DNA of 64,000 nucleotides from B73-G16 sp964611295 (GCA_964611295.1 CAZSWV010000002.1:62001-126000), one strand, 5' to 3'. Positions 15,374 to 23,970 are shown, counted from the stretch's first letter. Numbers and translations: made by a program. Notes: generated by a model not told the origin, from the sequence alone.

Positions 15374-17440
15374 TTAATATTCAGCCCAAAATTTGATATT
15401 TGGGATACGTAACCTACTATCACATTGCAAACACCGACTAGCTTCCCTTTTAACTTCCTCTTCAGATGTTTCTTCTTTGATATCTACCCTAGGAAGGTTT
15501 GCAAATTCTGGAATTTTTGCAAAAACAAATTTAGGTACCCTTTCTATATCCCTAAAGGGTATTTTTATCCCTAAATACTTGGCTATTGCGTAAGCAGCTT
15601 TTCTACCTTGACCGCAAGCATCTGATACACTTCTCATGCCATATACGACATCTCCACACGCAAAGACTCCCTCTTTTGATGTAAGGAAAGTATGAGGATC
15701 TATTTCCAATGTGCCATTGTTTTTTATCTTTAACCCAAAACTATCAGGGACTTCTGGCAATTGTCCAATGGCAAAAATAACGGTGTCACAAATAACCTTC
15801 ACTGTTTCTTTCTGAGGATACAACACCTTTATCTCTCCGTTTTCAAAAAGAAACCCCTCTATTTTTTGGAATATCATTTCCCATTTATGGTTTTTTGCTA
15901 TGATTTCCTTTAAATACAGTCGCGTATTAATTTTCACCTCTTTTGATTCTAATGCCTCTATTTCTTCCCTTCCCCATGTAAGCTCAGTTTTATCTTCTAA
16001 GCAGAATAGACTTACCGCTTTTGCTCCCAATCTTTTGGCAGTGAGGGCACAATCTACAGCTGATAGCCCTCCACCTATTACCACCACGCTATCGCCTATT
16101 GTGAATTTTTCGCCTAAATTGAATTTTCTTAGAAAATCAACAGCCGTGTACAGCCCAGCAAGCCCCCGTGGAACACCTTTAGGCCATACGGGTTTGTTTG
16201 CCCCTATGGCTATAAGGATTGCTGAGAAGCCCTGTTCTTTTAAAGTTTCTAATTCCAAAACTTCGTGATTCAATTTAACATCTACCCCTGAACGGATTAT
16301 AGCCTCAATTTCAGAATCAAGTATTTCACGAGGTAACCTAAAATAAGGAATGGCCACCCTCATCATTCCTCCTAGCGATACCTCCTTCTCAAATACGGTT
16401 ACTTCAAGATTTAACTTAGTTAAAAAGTAAGCTGCAGTAAGTCCTGAAGGTCCTCCTCCTATTATTGCGATCTTTTTCTTTTTATTCCCTACGCGTGGAA
16501 TTCTCTTCTTGTTTTCATGGTTTACATTTAACGTTTCGTCTAACATCTTAAGGGCGTAAAATTTAAGCCCTTTTATAGCAACTGATTCATTAACGTAGCC
16601 TCTTCTGCAACTTTTTTCACATGGACGATGACAAATATAAGAAAGTACTCTTGAAAAAGGGCTTTTATCTTTAAGTACTTTTACAGCTTTATAATAATTA
16701 CCTTCTTTTATATGCCTTATGAACTCTGGAATATTAATCTCTAAAGGGCACGCTTCTTTACACGGTGTACTTTTTTTCTTTATATTTTGGATTGGCGTTT
16801 CTTTTTCTCTTATTGCAGCAGTAGGACATACTTCTACACAAGTACCACAGAAAATGCACCCTTCCTCTTTCAACGTTTTTCCAGAGTTGGTATACACATA
16901 TTTATACCCATCTGTTTCTTTTACATCAAGTACGCCAATCCCTCTTAGTTCCCTGCATGCACGTACACATCTTTTACAAACTACACACTTTGTAGGTTCA
17001 AATAATATCAAAGGGTTCTCATCAATTACAGGAAGAGGCTTTACAGGATAAGTCAGCAGTTCTTCTTGATTAACTCCAATAAACTGTTTTAAAGATTGCA
17101 ATTCGCAGTTTAGATACTTGGGACAACCTATGCATTCATGAGGGTGACCTTTTAATAATTCTGTGAGTTTCTTTTTACGTATTAAATAAATTTCTTCATC
17201 GTTTGTCAAGATGGACATGTTCTCTTGAACTTGGATACTACAGGAATTCTGTAATCCATCTATCCCTTTTATTTTAACTACACAAAGTCCACACTCTTCA
17301 ATAGTAGAAACAATTGGGTGATAACATAAGTGTGGTATATAAATGCCCGCACTTAGCGCTGCCTCAAGTACTGTTGTTCCCTCATAAGTTTCGATTATAT
17401 TACCATCAATCAGCAATTTAACTCTTCGCCTGTTGGGCAT
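15374..17440 (-). CDS. NuoG-like/GltD-like iron-sulfur flavoprotein (NAD(P)H electron-input module)
   Basis: A 688-residue modular redox protein. Residues ~5-80 are a [2Fe-2S] ferredoxin domain (YIPHLCYHP, ECGLCVV). A NuoG-type cysteine-rich segment follows (HPHECIGCPKYLNCEL), then two [4Fe-4S] motifs (CVVCKRCVRACRE; CIFCGTCVEVCP). From ~235 comes the GltD region, with a further cysteine pair, an FAD motif IAIIGGGPSGLTAAYFL near 325 and a second nucleotide fold VVVIGGGLSAVDCA near 460. Such proteins pass NAD(P)H electrons to a partner reductase. It overlaps the hydrolase-like gene upstream by 23 bases, implying a joint role in this pathway. Confidence 0.85.
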   Translation of the reverse strand: MPNRRRVKLLIDGNIIETYEGTTVLEAALSAGIYIPHLCYHPIVSTIEECGLCVVKIKGIDGLQNSCSIQVQENMSILTNDEEIYLIRKKKLTELLKGHPHECIGCPKYLNCELQSLKQFIGVNQEELLTYPVKPLPVIDENPLILFEPTKCVVCKRCVRACRELRGIGVLDVKETDGYKYVYTNSGKTLKEEGCIFCGTCVEVCPTAAIREKETPIQNIKKKSTPCKEACPLEINIPEFIRHIKEGNYYKAVKVLKDKSPFSRVLSYICHRPCEKSCRRGYVNESVAIKGLKFYALKMLDETLNVNHENKKRIPRVGNKKKKIAIIGGGPSGLTAAYFLTKLNLEVTVFEKEVSLGGMMRVAIPYFRLPREILDSEIEAIIRSGVDVKLNHEVLELETLKEQGFSAILIAIGANKPVWPKGVPRGLAGLYTAVDFLRKFNLGEKFTIGDSVVVIGGGLSAVDCALTAKRLGAKAVSLFCLEDKTELTWGREEIEALESKEVKINTRLYLKEIIAKNHKWEMIFQKIEGFLFENGEIKVLYPQKETVKVICDTVIFAIGQLPEVPDSFGLKIKNNGTLEIDPHTFLTSKEGVFACGDVVYGMRSVSDACGQGRKAAYAIAKYLGIKIPFRDIERVPKFVFAKIPEFANLPRVDIKEETSEEEVKREASRCLQCDSRLRIPNIKFWAEY

Positions 17441-18029
17441 ATCTTATCTTGTCTCCTTTGTGTTCAATGCGGAAACAGAAAAAGGGATTTGCGTTTGGGT
17501 CCTTTACTACTTGCCATATCTTAAATAAAGAGGGAAGGAAACGTCCTAGATTTGTCATTTCCTCTCTGCTGTGTTTCATCCACGCTTTTATTGTCTCAGG
17601 AGCTTCTGGGATTAAAGAAATAGCATATGAAGTACCTCGAACTCCGAAATCGGTTTTTTCCCATTGATGAATTCTATAGGAAATAGGTGGATTATCTTCT
17701 CGGAAATCCGCTTCGGTAAGTGATATACATGCAGCCACAAGGACATGGTCGTACTTAAGGAGCCCTTTAAGATCGTCTGATAAATTTGAAACGTCTTCCC
17801 ACCTTATGTAAGGGGTTATCTCGTTACCATCCCAAACTTGAGGAGCTACATGAATAGCCCCAATTACGGAATGGCCTACCGGTTTTTTGATCCACTCGAA
17901 GCCTTTGTGGTCCTTGGGATGCCAAAGGAGGAAACCTTTATCCAAGTTACAGAACCACCAATCAAGCATTTCAGCTGTAATGCCTTTCAATTTCCAGGAG
18001 ACTGAAGGCCATTTTCCTTCATCTTTCAT
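17418..18029 (-). CDS. 2,4-diacetylphloroglucinol/phloretin hydrolase-like protein (PhlG/Phy domain)
   Basis: A 203-residue protein resembling the DAPG hydrolase family: PhlG cleaves a C-acetyl group from diacetylphloroglucinol, and Phy of Eubacterium ramulus cleaves phloretin. Family-like segments are AEMLDWWF (Glu20), LLWHPKDH (His37, His41), and MKHSREEMTNLGRFLP (His153, Glu156/157), candidate zinc ligands. It is shorter than PhlG (about 290 residues), missing part of the N-terminal region. No signal peptide. It sits third in the operon with ene-reductase and flavoprotein genes, suggesting C-C cleavage of a cyclic or phenolic ketone. The family call is from pattern recall, so moderate. Confidence 0.6.
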   Translation of the reverse strand: MKDEGKWPSVSWKLKGITAEMLDWWFCNLDKGFLLWHPKDHKGFEWIKKPVGHSVIGAIHVAPQVWDGNEITPYIRWEDVSNLSDDLKGLLKYDHVLVAACISLTEADFREDNPPISYRIHQWEKTDFGVRGTSYAISLIPEAPETIKAWMKHSREEMTNLGRFLPSLFKIWQVVKDPNANPFFCFRIEHKGDKIRYAQQAKS

Positions 18030-18067
18030 GTTTCAACTCCTTTTTACTTTTTGCTTTTAAATCTCGA

Positions 18068-18580
18068 TCACCATAATCCTGTAGGAGGACCTCCCCCTGG
18101 AAGCCCTAATCGTTCGGTCCATGTCATGAGACTTATCTTCCAACGTCCTTTCTCTCGTACGTATTCATTGCGATAGTAACCTTGCACCCAAAATAGCGAT
18201 TGACCTGTTCTCGGGTACATGTACATCAGGTAAAGAAGCCACCTTCCTTTCGCTTTATCACCACTTACCTCAATTATAGGATGCACTACAAAGTCCCCTT
18301 CTTTGCCTGCATGGGTTTTTGAAAGTTCTTCTTTAAACCATCTTCTAATAGCTTCTTTACCATGAACTGGTTCGTGTAGATACACGTTTACTGTTGCATC
18401 TTCAGCAAAACATTCAGCACATTCATCCCACTCAGTACATATCAATGCATCAACATACTTATGTTGTAACTCACGTATTTCATCTTTATCTTCTAAAACT
18501 TGCAACCTTTGTTCAAGTTTTTTTATTTTTTCTTCAAGTTCAACAATCCTTTTCTCAAGTTCTTCCAATGTGCGTCCCAT
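18068..18580 (-). CDS. SnoaL-like/NTF2-fold protein with N-terminal coiled coil
   Basis: About 170 residues. The ATG at 18580 follows AGGAGG closely and is preferred to a start at 18634 inside the upstream gene. Residues ~4-37 form a heptad coiled coil rich in Glu, Leu and Lys; the rest is an NTF2/SnoaL cone (DKDEIRELQHKYVDAL, WDECAECFAEDATVNV, GKEAIRRWFKEEL, then strands ending in WKISLMTW). SnoaL-like enzymes act as cyclases, isomerases or dehydratases on ring systems; the bile-acid dehydratase BaiE has this fold. The operon places it between an ene-reductase and a C-C hydrolase-like protein, so dehydration or isomerisation is plausible. Confidence 0.75.
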   Translation of the reverse strand: MGRTLEELEKRIVELEEKIKKLEQRLQVLEDKDEIRELQHKYVDALICTEWDECAECFAEDATVNVYLHEPVHGKEAIRRWFKEELSKTHAGKEGDFVVHPIIEVSGDKAKGRWLLYLMYMYPRTGQSLFWVQGYYRNEYVREKGRWKISLMTWTERLGLPGGGPPTGLW

Positions 18581-18605
18581 ATTAATTCCTCCTTTTTTGA
18601 AAAAT

Positions 18606-20696
18606 TTATATTTTTCTTGCAGTTTCCCAAGCACTCGCTATAGCATCTACAATTAATGAAGGCTCTTTGCAATCACCTATTACATAAATTTCTTTGGCAA
18701 AGTTTTTAAATATCTCCACCAATTCCTCATTAGGCATCATCGGAGCTAACGGTATAACAGTATCGGCTTCTAACAAAAGTCTGTCACCGTTTTTTTCAAT
18801 AATAACCCCTTTATTTGTTATTTCTAACACCTTCGCATTATTGTATATACTTACGCCCTTTTTGTTAAACCACTCTAAAAGCAATGCAAGACGGAAATCT
18901 ACTACACCTTGTCCTATTTTTTCTCCTTCTTCTACAATTGTAACCTGCCTTCCTCTTTTTACAAGAAACTCTGCAATCTCACATCCTTGCAAGTTGCCTC
19001 CTATTATCACTACCCTTTTGCCGATAGGAATCCATATTTTTGTCAATAAATACAACAAACGTGGCCCAAAAATTTTTAGATATTTCTTGGCCTGCTTATG
19101 TAAAATGTCACTTGTTAGCACTATTTTACTATCAATCCCTTTAATTTGTGGTGTAACGATTTTTCCACCAGCAGCAATTATTAGAACATCAGGACTTAAT
19201 TTTTTGATCAGTTCAATATCGGCTTTTTTGTTGGTTATAACATTAACTTTTAGTCTTTTAAGTTGAGTTTTATAATATTTAACTATGCTAAGTACATCTT
19301 CTGGAGTAGGACCTTTGACTAAGAAGGCTAGATCAAGAAGACCTCCTATTTTGGGTTCTTTTTCGATAAGGGTAACTTCATGTCCCCTTAAAGCCGATAT
19401 CCTCGCTGCTTCCATTCCTGCTGGTCCTGCTCCTATTATTACTACTTTTTTTCTATCTCTTGAGGTCTCTATTGTTGGGTCTTCCTTTCCCATTGCGGCA
19501 TTTATCCTACATCGTCTTTCCATACCTTTGCTTTGGTCAAGACAAGTACCACAAGCTGTGCAGGGTGCTATTTCATCTTCTCGACCTTCGGCAAGTTTAC
19601 GGGGCAATTCTGGATCTGCCAAGAGCCGCCTGTTCATAGCTATAAAATCTGCTTTGCCCTCCCTTAGGGCTTTTTCGCCCAAATCAGGGTCCATTTTCCC
19701 TACAAGGATGATGGGGATCTTCAAGTATTTCTTTAATTGAGCTGCCAGGAGTATATTCGCCGCTTTACCGTGGAGTTTGGCGTAATAAAGGCTAGGGAAG
19801 TCTTTCACTGGGGGTTCAGGATAAAAGAAATAATCTGGTAAAAAACCGCCTACATGATAGCCCAACCAGTGGCTTCTTACATGAAGGGCATCTGCTCCCG
19901 CTTCTTCTAACAAAAGGGCGATTTTTTTGGCTTCTTCAAAGGTTAAACATTTGTCATCTTGTACCCCAAAAGCGCGTCCTAATTCAATGGCGTTCATAAT
20001 AACAGAAACGGCAAAATCCTTTCCTGCTCTGTTTTTAATTTCTTTAATGGTGTTGATTAAAATCCTAGCTCGATTTTCGGTACTACCTCCATAATCATCT
20101 TCTCGTCTATTCCAAAAAGGTGACAAGAAGTTGTGAAAAAGATGACTACTAGCGGCATTTATCTCGACTCCATCAAATCCTGCTTTCTTTGCACGAAGAG
20201 CCGCCTGTGCAAATTTATCTATAATTTCTTCAATTTCGGATATCGTTAACTTACGAGGCAAATCCCGATGGAAATCCAACGGTGTATCCAACTTTATTGG
20301 ATATGACCCTACAGGAGGACCTTCATAAAGAGGCGGCACATCAGGAAAAAGAGGATTTTGCCAAGGTCCGTCATGCCAAAGCAACAAGAAAGTAGGACAA
20401 TCGTGTTTATGGATCACTTCCACGAGTTCCTTTAAACCGTCTATAAACCTGTCATCATCAAGACGATAGCGCTGAGGCCATCTTCCTCCCAAGGGATAAT
20501 CCACAATAGGCGATTCCACAACTAATAAGCCAACCCCTCCTTTTGCAAAAGCTTCATAAAACGCTTTAACTTTTGGGTTCATTTTCAAGTCGTCCTTATG
20601 CCAATAATTCATAGCGGCTCCTGTTTTTATGATCCTATTCCTAGTCTTGACCTTCCCTATGTACCCAGGTTCTAAGAGTTTTTTATATCGTGACAT
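18606..20696 (-). CDS. Old Yellow Enzyme-family FMN/FAD/[4Fe-4S] ene-reductase
   Basis: About 696 residues, the 2,4-dienoyl-CoA reductase/BaiCD/enoate-reductase architecture. An FMN barrel occupies residues ~1-370 (FLSPFWNRREDDYGGSTENRAR). A cluster motif C-x2-C-x2-C-x10-C follows near 382-400, then FAD (VVIIGAGPAGMEAARI) and NAD(P)H (VVIIGGNLQGCEIAEFL) folds. It reduces activated C=C bonds with NAD(P)H electrons. The start at 20696 follows AAGGAGGTG. It is first in the five-gene operon, behind a sigma-54-like promoter. Parallels include the OYE-type reductases of bile-acid and flavonoid breakdown in gut anaerobes; the actual substrate is unknown. Confidence 0.87.
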   Translation of the reverse strand: MSRYKKLLEPGYIGKVKTRNRIIKTGAAMNYWHKDDLKMNPKVKAFYEAFAKGGVGLLVVESPIVDYPLGGRWPQRYRLDDDRFIDGLKELVEVIHKHDCPTFLLLWHDGPWQNPLFPDVPPLYEGPPVGSYPIKLDTPLDFHRDLPRKLTISEIEEIIDKFAQAALRAKKAGFDGVEINAASSHLFHNFLSPFWNRREDDYGGSTENRARILINTIKEIKNRAGKDFAVSVIMNAIELGRAFGVQDDKCLTFEEAKKIALLLEEAGADALHVRSHWLGYHVGGFLPDYFFYPEPPVKDFPSLYYAKLHGKAANILLAAQLKKYLKIPIILVGKMDPDLGEKALREGKADFIAMNRRLLADPELPRKLAEGREDEIAPCTACGTCLDQSKGMERRCRINAAMGKEDPTIETSRDRKKVVIIGAGPAGMEAARISALRGHEVTLIEKEPKIGGLLDLAFLVKGPTPEDVLSIVKYYKTQLKRLKVNVITNKKADIELIKKLSPDVLIIAAGGKIVTPQIKGIDSKIVLTSDILHKQAKKYLKIFGPRLLYLLTKIWIPIGKRVVIIGGNLQGCEIAEFLVKRGRQVTIVEEGEKIGQGVVDFRLALLLEWFNKKGVSIYNNAKVLEITNKGVIIEKNGDRLLLEADTVIPLAPMMPNEELVEIFKNFAKEIYVIGDCKEPSLIVDAIASAWETARKI

Positions 20697-20720
20697 TAAC
20701 ACCTCCTTGACTCACAAGTT

Positions 20721-20733
20721 CACCTTTAAGGTG
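20721..20733. promoter_or_regulatory. palindrome at the predicted operon start site
   Basis: CACCTTTAAGGTG is a perfect 6-1-6 palindrome. It lies between the sigma-54-like element and the ribosome site of the ene-reductase gene and overlaps the predicted transcription start (~20724). It could be an operator or a small 5' hairpin. Seen directly; function inferred. Confidence 0.4.
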
Positions 20734-20735
20734 TC

Positions 20736-20750
20736 ACAACATTCATGCCA
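20736..20750 (-). promoter_or_regulatory. sigma-54-like promoter of the ene-reductase operon
   Basis: Read leftward the sequence is TGGCATGAATGTTGT: GG and G(T) separated by exactly ten bases as in the -24/-12 consensus, with one mismatch in each half (T for C after TGGCA, and GT for GC). The predicted start is ~20724, about 28 bases before the ATG at 20696. An RpoN-activator gene lies immediately upstream, which supports the call. Confidence 0.6.
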
Positions 20751-20800
20751 ACTGGATTAAAAGTCAAAAAGCCCAAAGGATACAGAAACGAGTGAGGACA

Positions 20801-20818
20801 TTTTGGCAACATTTTGCT
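20801..20818. promoter_or_regulatory. candidate activator-binding site upstream of the operon
   Basis: TTTTGGCAACATTTTGC followed by T. Thirteen bases (GGCAACATTTTGC) recur exactly at 23953-23965 beside the activator's own start, and the flanks match in reverse complement. The core is an inverted repeat, GGCAA-N4-TTGC(C). It is ~55 bases upstream of the sigma-54-like element, a normal distance for an enhancer site. Confidence 0.55.
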
Positions 20819-20854
20819 GAAACGACCAATATCTGACTTCCTGAAAAGCCCTTT

Positions 20855-23800
20855 CTAAATGAGGCCTTCTGGAGAGGGACGCTTAATGCCTAACTTCTTC
20901 ATCTTAAAACGCAAAGTGCTCGGTTTTACCTTAAGGATAGTAGCAGCCCCCTTTGGGCCACTTATCCTCCAACCAGTTAGCTGTAATACTTTTTCTATAT
21001 GTTCTTTCTCAACATCTGCTAGCGCTTTAAGAGGAGAAGAAACCTCCTCACCCTTGGAGGGCCTCTCTTCTCCAATTGTAAACTTCACACTATACCCATT
21101 CGAAAGGATAACCGCCCTTTCAATGGTGTGTTTTAATTCTCTTACGTTACCAGGCCAATGGTAATCCAGTAATTTCTTTAACTCTATCTGAGGAATGTTT
21201 TTTATCTTTTTGCCATATTTTTCACAGAACTTTTTCAAAAAGTGATTAACAAGGGGTATTATATCTTCCTTCCTCTCCCTAAGGGGCGGTATGTAAATTG
21301 GGAACACATTCAAGCGATAATACAAGTCCTGCCTAAAGGTTCCCTTTTTCACTTCTTCCCAAAGGTTTTTATTTGTAGCAGCTATTATCCTAAAGTTTGA
21401 CCTTATGGGCTTTGCTCCTCCTAGTCTCGTAAAAGTACCCTCCTCTAATACCCTCAACAATTTAACTTGAATGCTTAAAGGCAAATCACCTATCTCATCG
21501 AAGAAAATCGTACCTCCATCAGCTAACTCCAATAAGCCCCTTTGTCTTTCATAAGCACCTGTAAAAGCTCCTTTTTCATGCCCAAAAAGTTCACTTGCAA
21601 TTAATTCTTGAGGGATAGCTGCAAGATTGACCGCAATAAAAGGACCATTCCTTCTATCGCTGAGGTTATGAATAGTGCGAGCTACTAATTCCTTTCCTAC
21701 ACCAGTTTCTCCTAATATGAGAACAGTGGCATCAGTTAACGCTACTTGTTTAATTTGCTCTATGATCGTTTTTATTGCTTGAGATTCTCCTATAATTGCA
21801 ATTTTTTCTTTTTGTTCACTATTGTCAACAGTATATTCATTAAACGCAACACATAACATGTTATTAGCAGAGACTTCTTGTAAATACAGGTTTGTAACAG
21901 CCAAAGAAACAAAAGCACATAGCATTCTTATGAAAGCTATAGTATCAGTTGAAAATTCTTCTTGGTCAATTTTTCCTTCTAGATATAGACAACCGCTTCG
22001 TTTAGCATCTAGCTTTATAGGCATACAAATGATAGGTTCTTTTAAATCGTCACGTGGAGACAATACTAATTCATATTCGTTTCGAATCAAATCTAGGAAA
22101 TTAATAGAGGATTTATCTTTGTTAAAAGAATAAGGATCTTTATTCCTGCTCACGAGAACTTTAATTTCGCCTTCTTCTTCGCTTAACACTGCCCCACGCA
22201 TTGCGAGTGATATGTCCATTGCAACGTTTAATGCCTTTTCTAAAAACGAAGGTATTTCTCTTGCTGTTCGCAGTGCTTCGTTTAGTTTGATTATTCTATT
22301 CAATGTGACCTCAACCCTTTGATCGTCTGAAACCCATCCGACAAGGTCCTCTGGAAAAAGTCTGGGATCAATAGACGAAAGGACCTCCCAGGCTTTCTTT
22401 AAATAACCTTTGGCCTTTTTGATTTCACCTTTTTTCATGAAGTACCGGCCTAGTGATATCCAGGTACGGGACAGTTCAATCTGCGCGCCCGAATACCGCA
22501 GGTATCTTTCGCTACTCAAAAAATATTCCAAGGCTTTTTCATCTCCGGCTTCTAAATGTTTCAAACCCCTGTACCTAAGCGCAACGCCCTTCACAAAAAG
22601 ATCGTCATACGAAAGCGCTTGTTCTATAAGGGATTCCAAATTGAAATCAGGGATTTCATAACCTGCCCTTTCTAAAATATACAAAGTTTCAAACAACCAA
22701 GGATAAAAAGTCAAAACTCTTCGTTTTTCACTTTTAAACTGGAAAGCCTTCTTTAGAAGAGCTTGGGCTTCTTTGTAGTTCTCGTATAAAGTTTCTAAAT
22801 AAGCCTTATGTATTAACACACCCCAGTAAAGGATATCTCCCAGGTCTTCCTGAGCTATGTTTAAAAGGTTTTCTAAGGATTTTTTAGCATCTTCTATTCT
22901 GTTAAGCGAAAAATAAGATATTACTTCTGCTTGGTGACAATAATTTACCACTTGACTATAGTTGAGCCTTTTGGCTTTTTCCTTAACTGCTTCAATCATT
23001 CCTAATCCTCGCGAGACTCTCCCACACAATACAAGGCTAAAACCGATTAATTGAGTAGCCATCAATGCGTTCTCGTCTTCTTCGAATTCCTCTATTTCAT
23101 TGAGCAACTTTTCATAACACGCAATAGCTTCCTTAAACTTTCCTTTCCAGACGTAATATTCGCTCAAACAATGAGAGGAAAGCTTGATTTCTTCGTTTTC
23201 TTCTAATAAATTAGCTAAATTCAAAAAACGCTCTATGTATTCTGAGGCTTCTGTGTACCATCCTATATCTTGAAAGGCTCTTCCTAACTTAAGGCAAATT
23301 AATGCAAGTTTACTTTGGAAATTGTACATTTCTGCTAGTTCTTTTGCCTTTTGCAGTAAATGAATCTGATCTTGAGGTTGCATGCGATGCATCAAAACAT
23401 AAGCTTTCGCTATAGCACTGTCGACAAATAAAGAAGCTTCTTCTGCAGATTTTGGGTTATGTTTGGCAAAATGTTCTAAAATATAATCGTAATAAGTAAT
23501 TGATGAAAGTTTATCGTGGCTCTTGAGTAATAGATCAGCTGCCTCTTTTATTATTTTTAAACCTTCAATTGTTGGCAGTACTTTTTTAAATAGATCGGCC
23601 AAAGCCAGGGTTTTTCTTTCATAAGGTATCATCGCTTCTTTGTAATGATTTATTAACTTTTCTATAATATCAGCAACGTCTTCCAGGGGTATGGAATCTC
23701 TAAGTTCATTTAAACATGAAGGTTGCTTCAGAGAAAAAAGACCCCGTCCCGCTTCTTTGTGTTCTACCACCAACCCCCTTCGCCTTAGTTTTTCCATAAG

Positions 23801-23950
23801 GTTCAATACTGAAGTAGCCGGAGCCCCTGTTAACAGGCTAAGGCTATCAACAGACACTGGATGCTCAAAATAAAGAAAAGCAGTAAATACTTTCTTTTCA
23901 GTTGAATCAAAAAGACCCCATAAACGTTTGAATTTTTCAAACTTCTCCAT
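20855..23950 (-). CDS. sigma-54-dependent activator with winged-HTH, TPR and GAF regions
   Basis: About 1031 residues. Order: N-terminal winged-HTH-like segment (residues ~10-75), a long all-helical TPR array (~80-560), a GAF-like domain (~570-700), an AAA+ sigma-54 interaction domain with Walker A GETGVGKE near 746 and the RpoN-contact motif GAFTGA near 797, and a C-terminal Fis-type HTH (GPKGAATILKVKPSTLRFKM). No phospho-acceptor domain, so it probably senses a ligand or partner. The start is uncertain: ATG 23950 or TTG 23968, neither with a good ribosome site, and both next to the GGCAA-N4-TTGCC repeat, suggesting autoregulation. It lies directly upstream of the operon it probably controls. 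Confidence 0.92.
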   Translation of the reverse strand: MEKFEKFKRLWGLFDSTEKKVFTAFLYFEHPVSVDSLSLLTGAPATSVLNLMEKLRRRGLVVEHKEAGRGLFSLKQPSCLNELRDSIPLEDVADIIEKLINHYKEAMIPYERKTLALADLFKKVLPTIEGLKIIKEAADLLLKSHDKLSSITYYDYILEHFAKHNPKSAEEASLFVDSAIAKAYVLMHRMQPQDQIHLLQKAKELAEMYNFQSKLALICLKLGRAFQDIGWYTEASEYIERFLNLANLLEENEEIKLSSHCLSEYYVWKGKFKEAIACYEKLLNEIEEFEEDENALMATQLIGFSLVLCGRVSRGLGMIEAVKEKAKRLNYSQVVNYCHQAEVISYFSLNRIEDAKKSLENLLNIAQEDLGDILYWGVLIHKAYLETLYENYKEAQALLKKAFQFKSEKRRVLTFYPWLFETLYILERAGYEIPDFNLESLIEQALSYDDLFVKGVALRYRGLKHLEAGDEKALEYFLSSERYLRYSGAQIELSRTWISLGRYFMKKGEIKKAKGYLKKAWEVLSSIDPRLFPEDLVGWVSDDQRVEVTLNRIIKLNEALRTAREIPSFLEKALNVAMDISLAMRGAVLSEEEGEIKVLVSRNKDPYSFNKDKSSINFLDLIRNEYELVLSPRDDLKEPIICMPIKLDAKRSGCLYLEGKIDQEEFSTDTIAFIRMLCAFVSLAVTNLYLQEVSANNMLCVAFNEYTVDNSEQKEKIAIIGESQAIKTIIEQIKQVALTDATVLILGETGVGKELVARTIHNLSDRRNGPFIAVNLAAIPQELIASELFGHEKGAFTGAYERQRGLLELADGGTIFFDEIGDLPLSIQVKLLRVLEEGTFTRLGGAKPIRSNFRIIAATNKNLWEEVKKGTFRQDLYYRLNVFPIYIPPLRERKEDIIPLVNHFLKKFCEKYGKKIKNIPQIELKKLLDYHWPGNVRELKHTIERAVILSNGYSVKFTIGEERPSKGEEVSSPLKALADVEKEHIEKVLQLTGWRISGPKGAATILKVKPSTLRFKMKKLGIKRPSPEGLI

Positions 23951-23952
23951 CG

Positions 23953-23970
23953 GGCAACATTTTGCCAAAA
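23953..23970. promoter_or_regulatory. candidate autoregulatory operator at the activator start
   Basis: GGCAACATTTTGCC is a perfect inverted repeat (GGCAA-CATT-TTGCC, 23953-23966), continued by AAAA. It shares 13 identical bases with 20805-20817. It ends two bases from the ATG at 23950 on the leftward gene, a place where bound protein would block expression. Confidence 0.55.

Noticed and set aside
18694..19740. Two rightward frames inside the ene-reductase gene
   Set aside because: Antisense to conserved FAD and NAD(P)H folds; no supporting signals.
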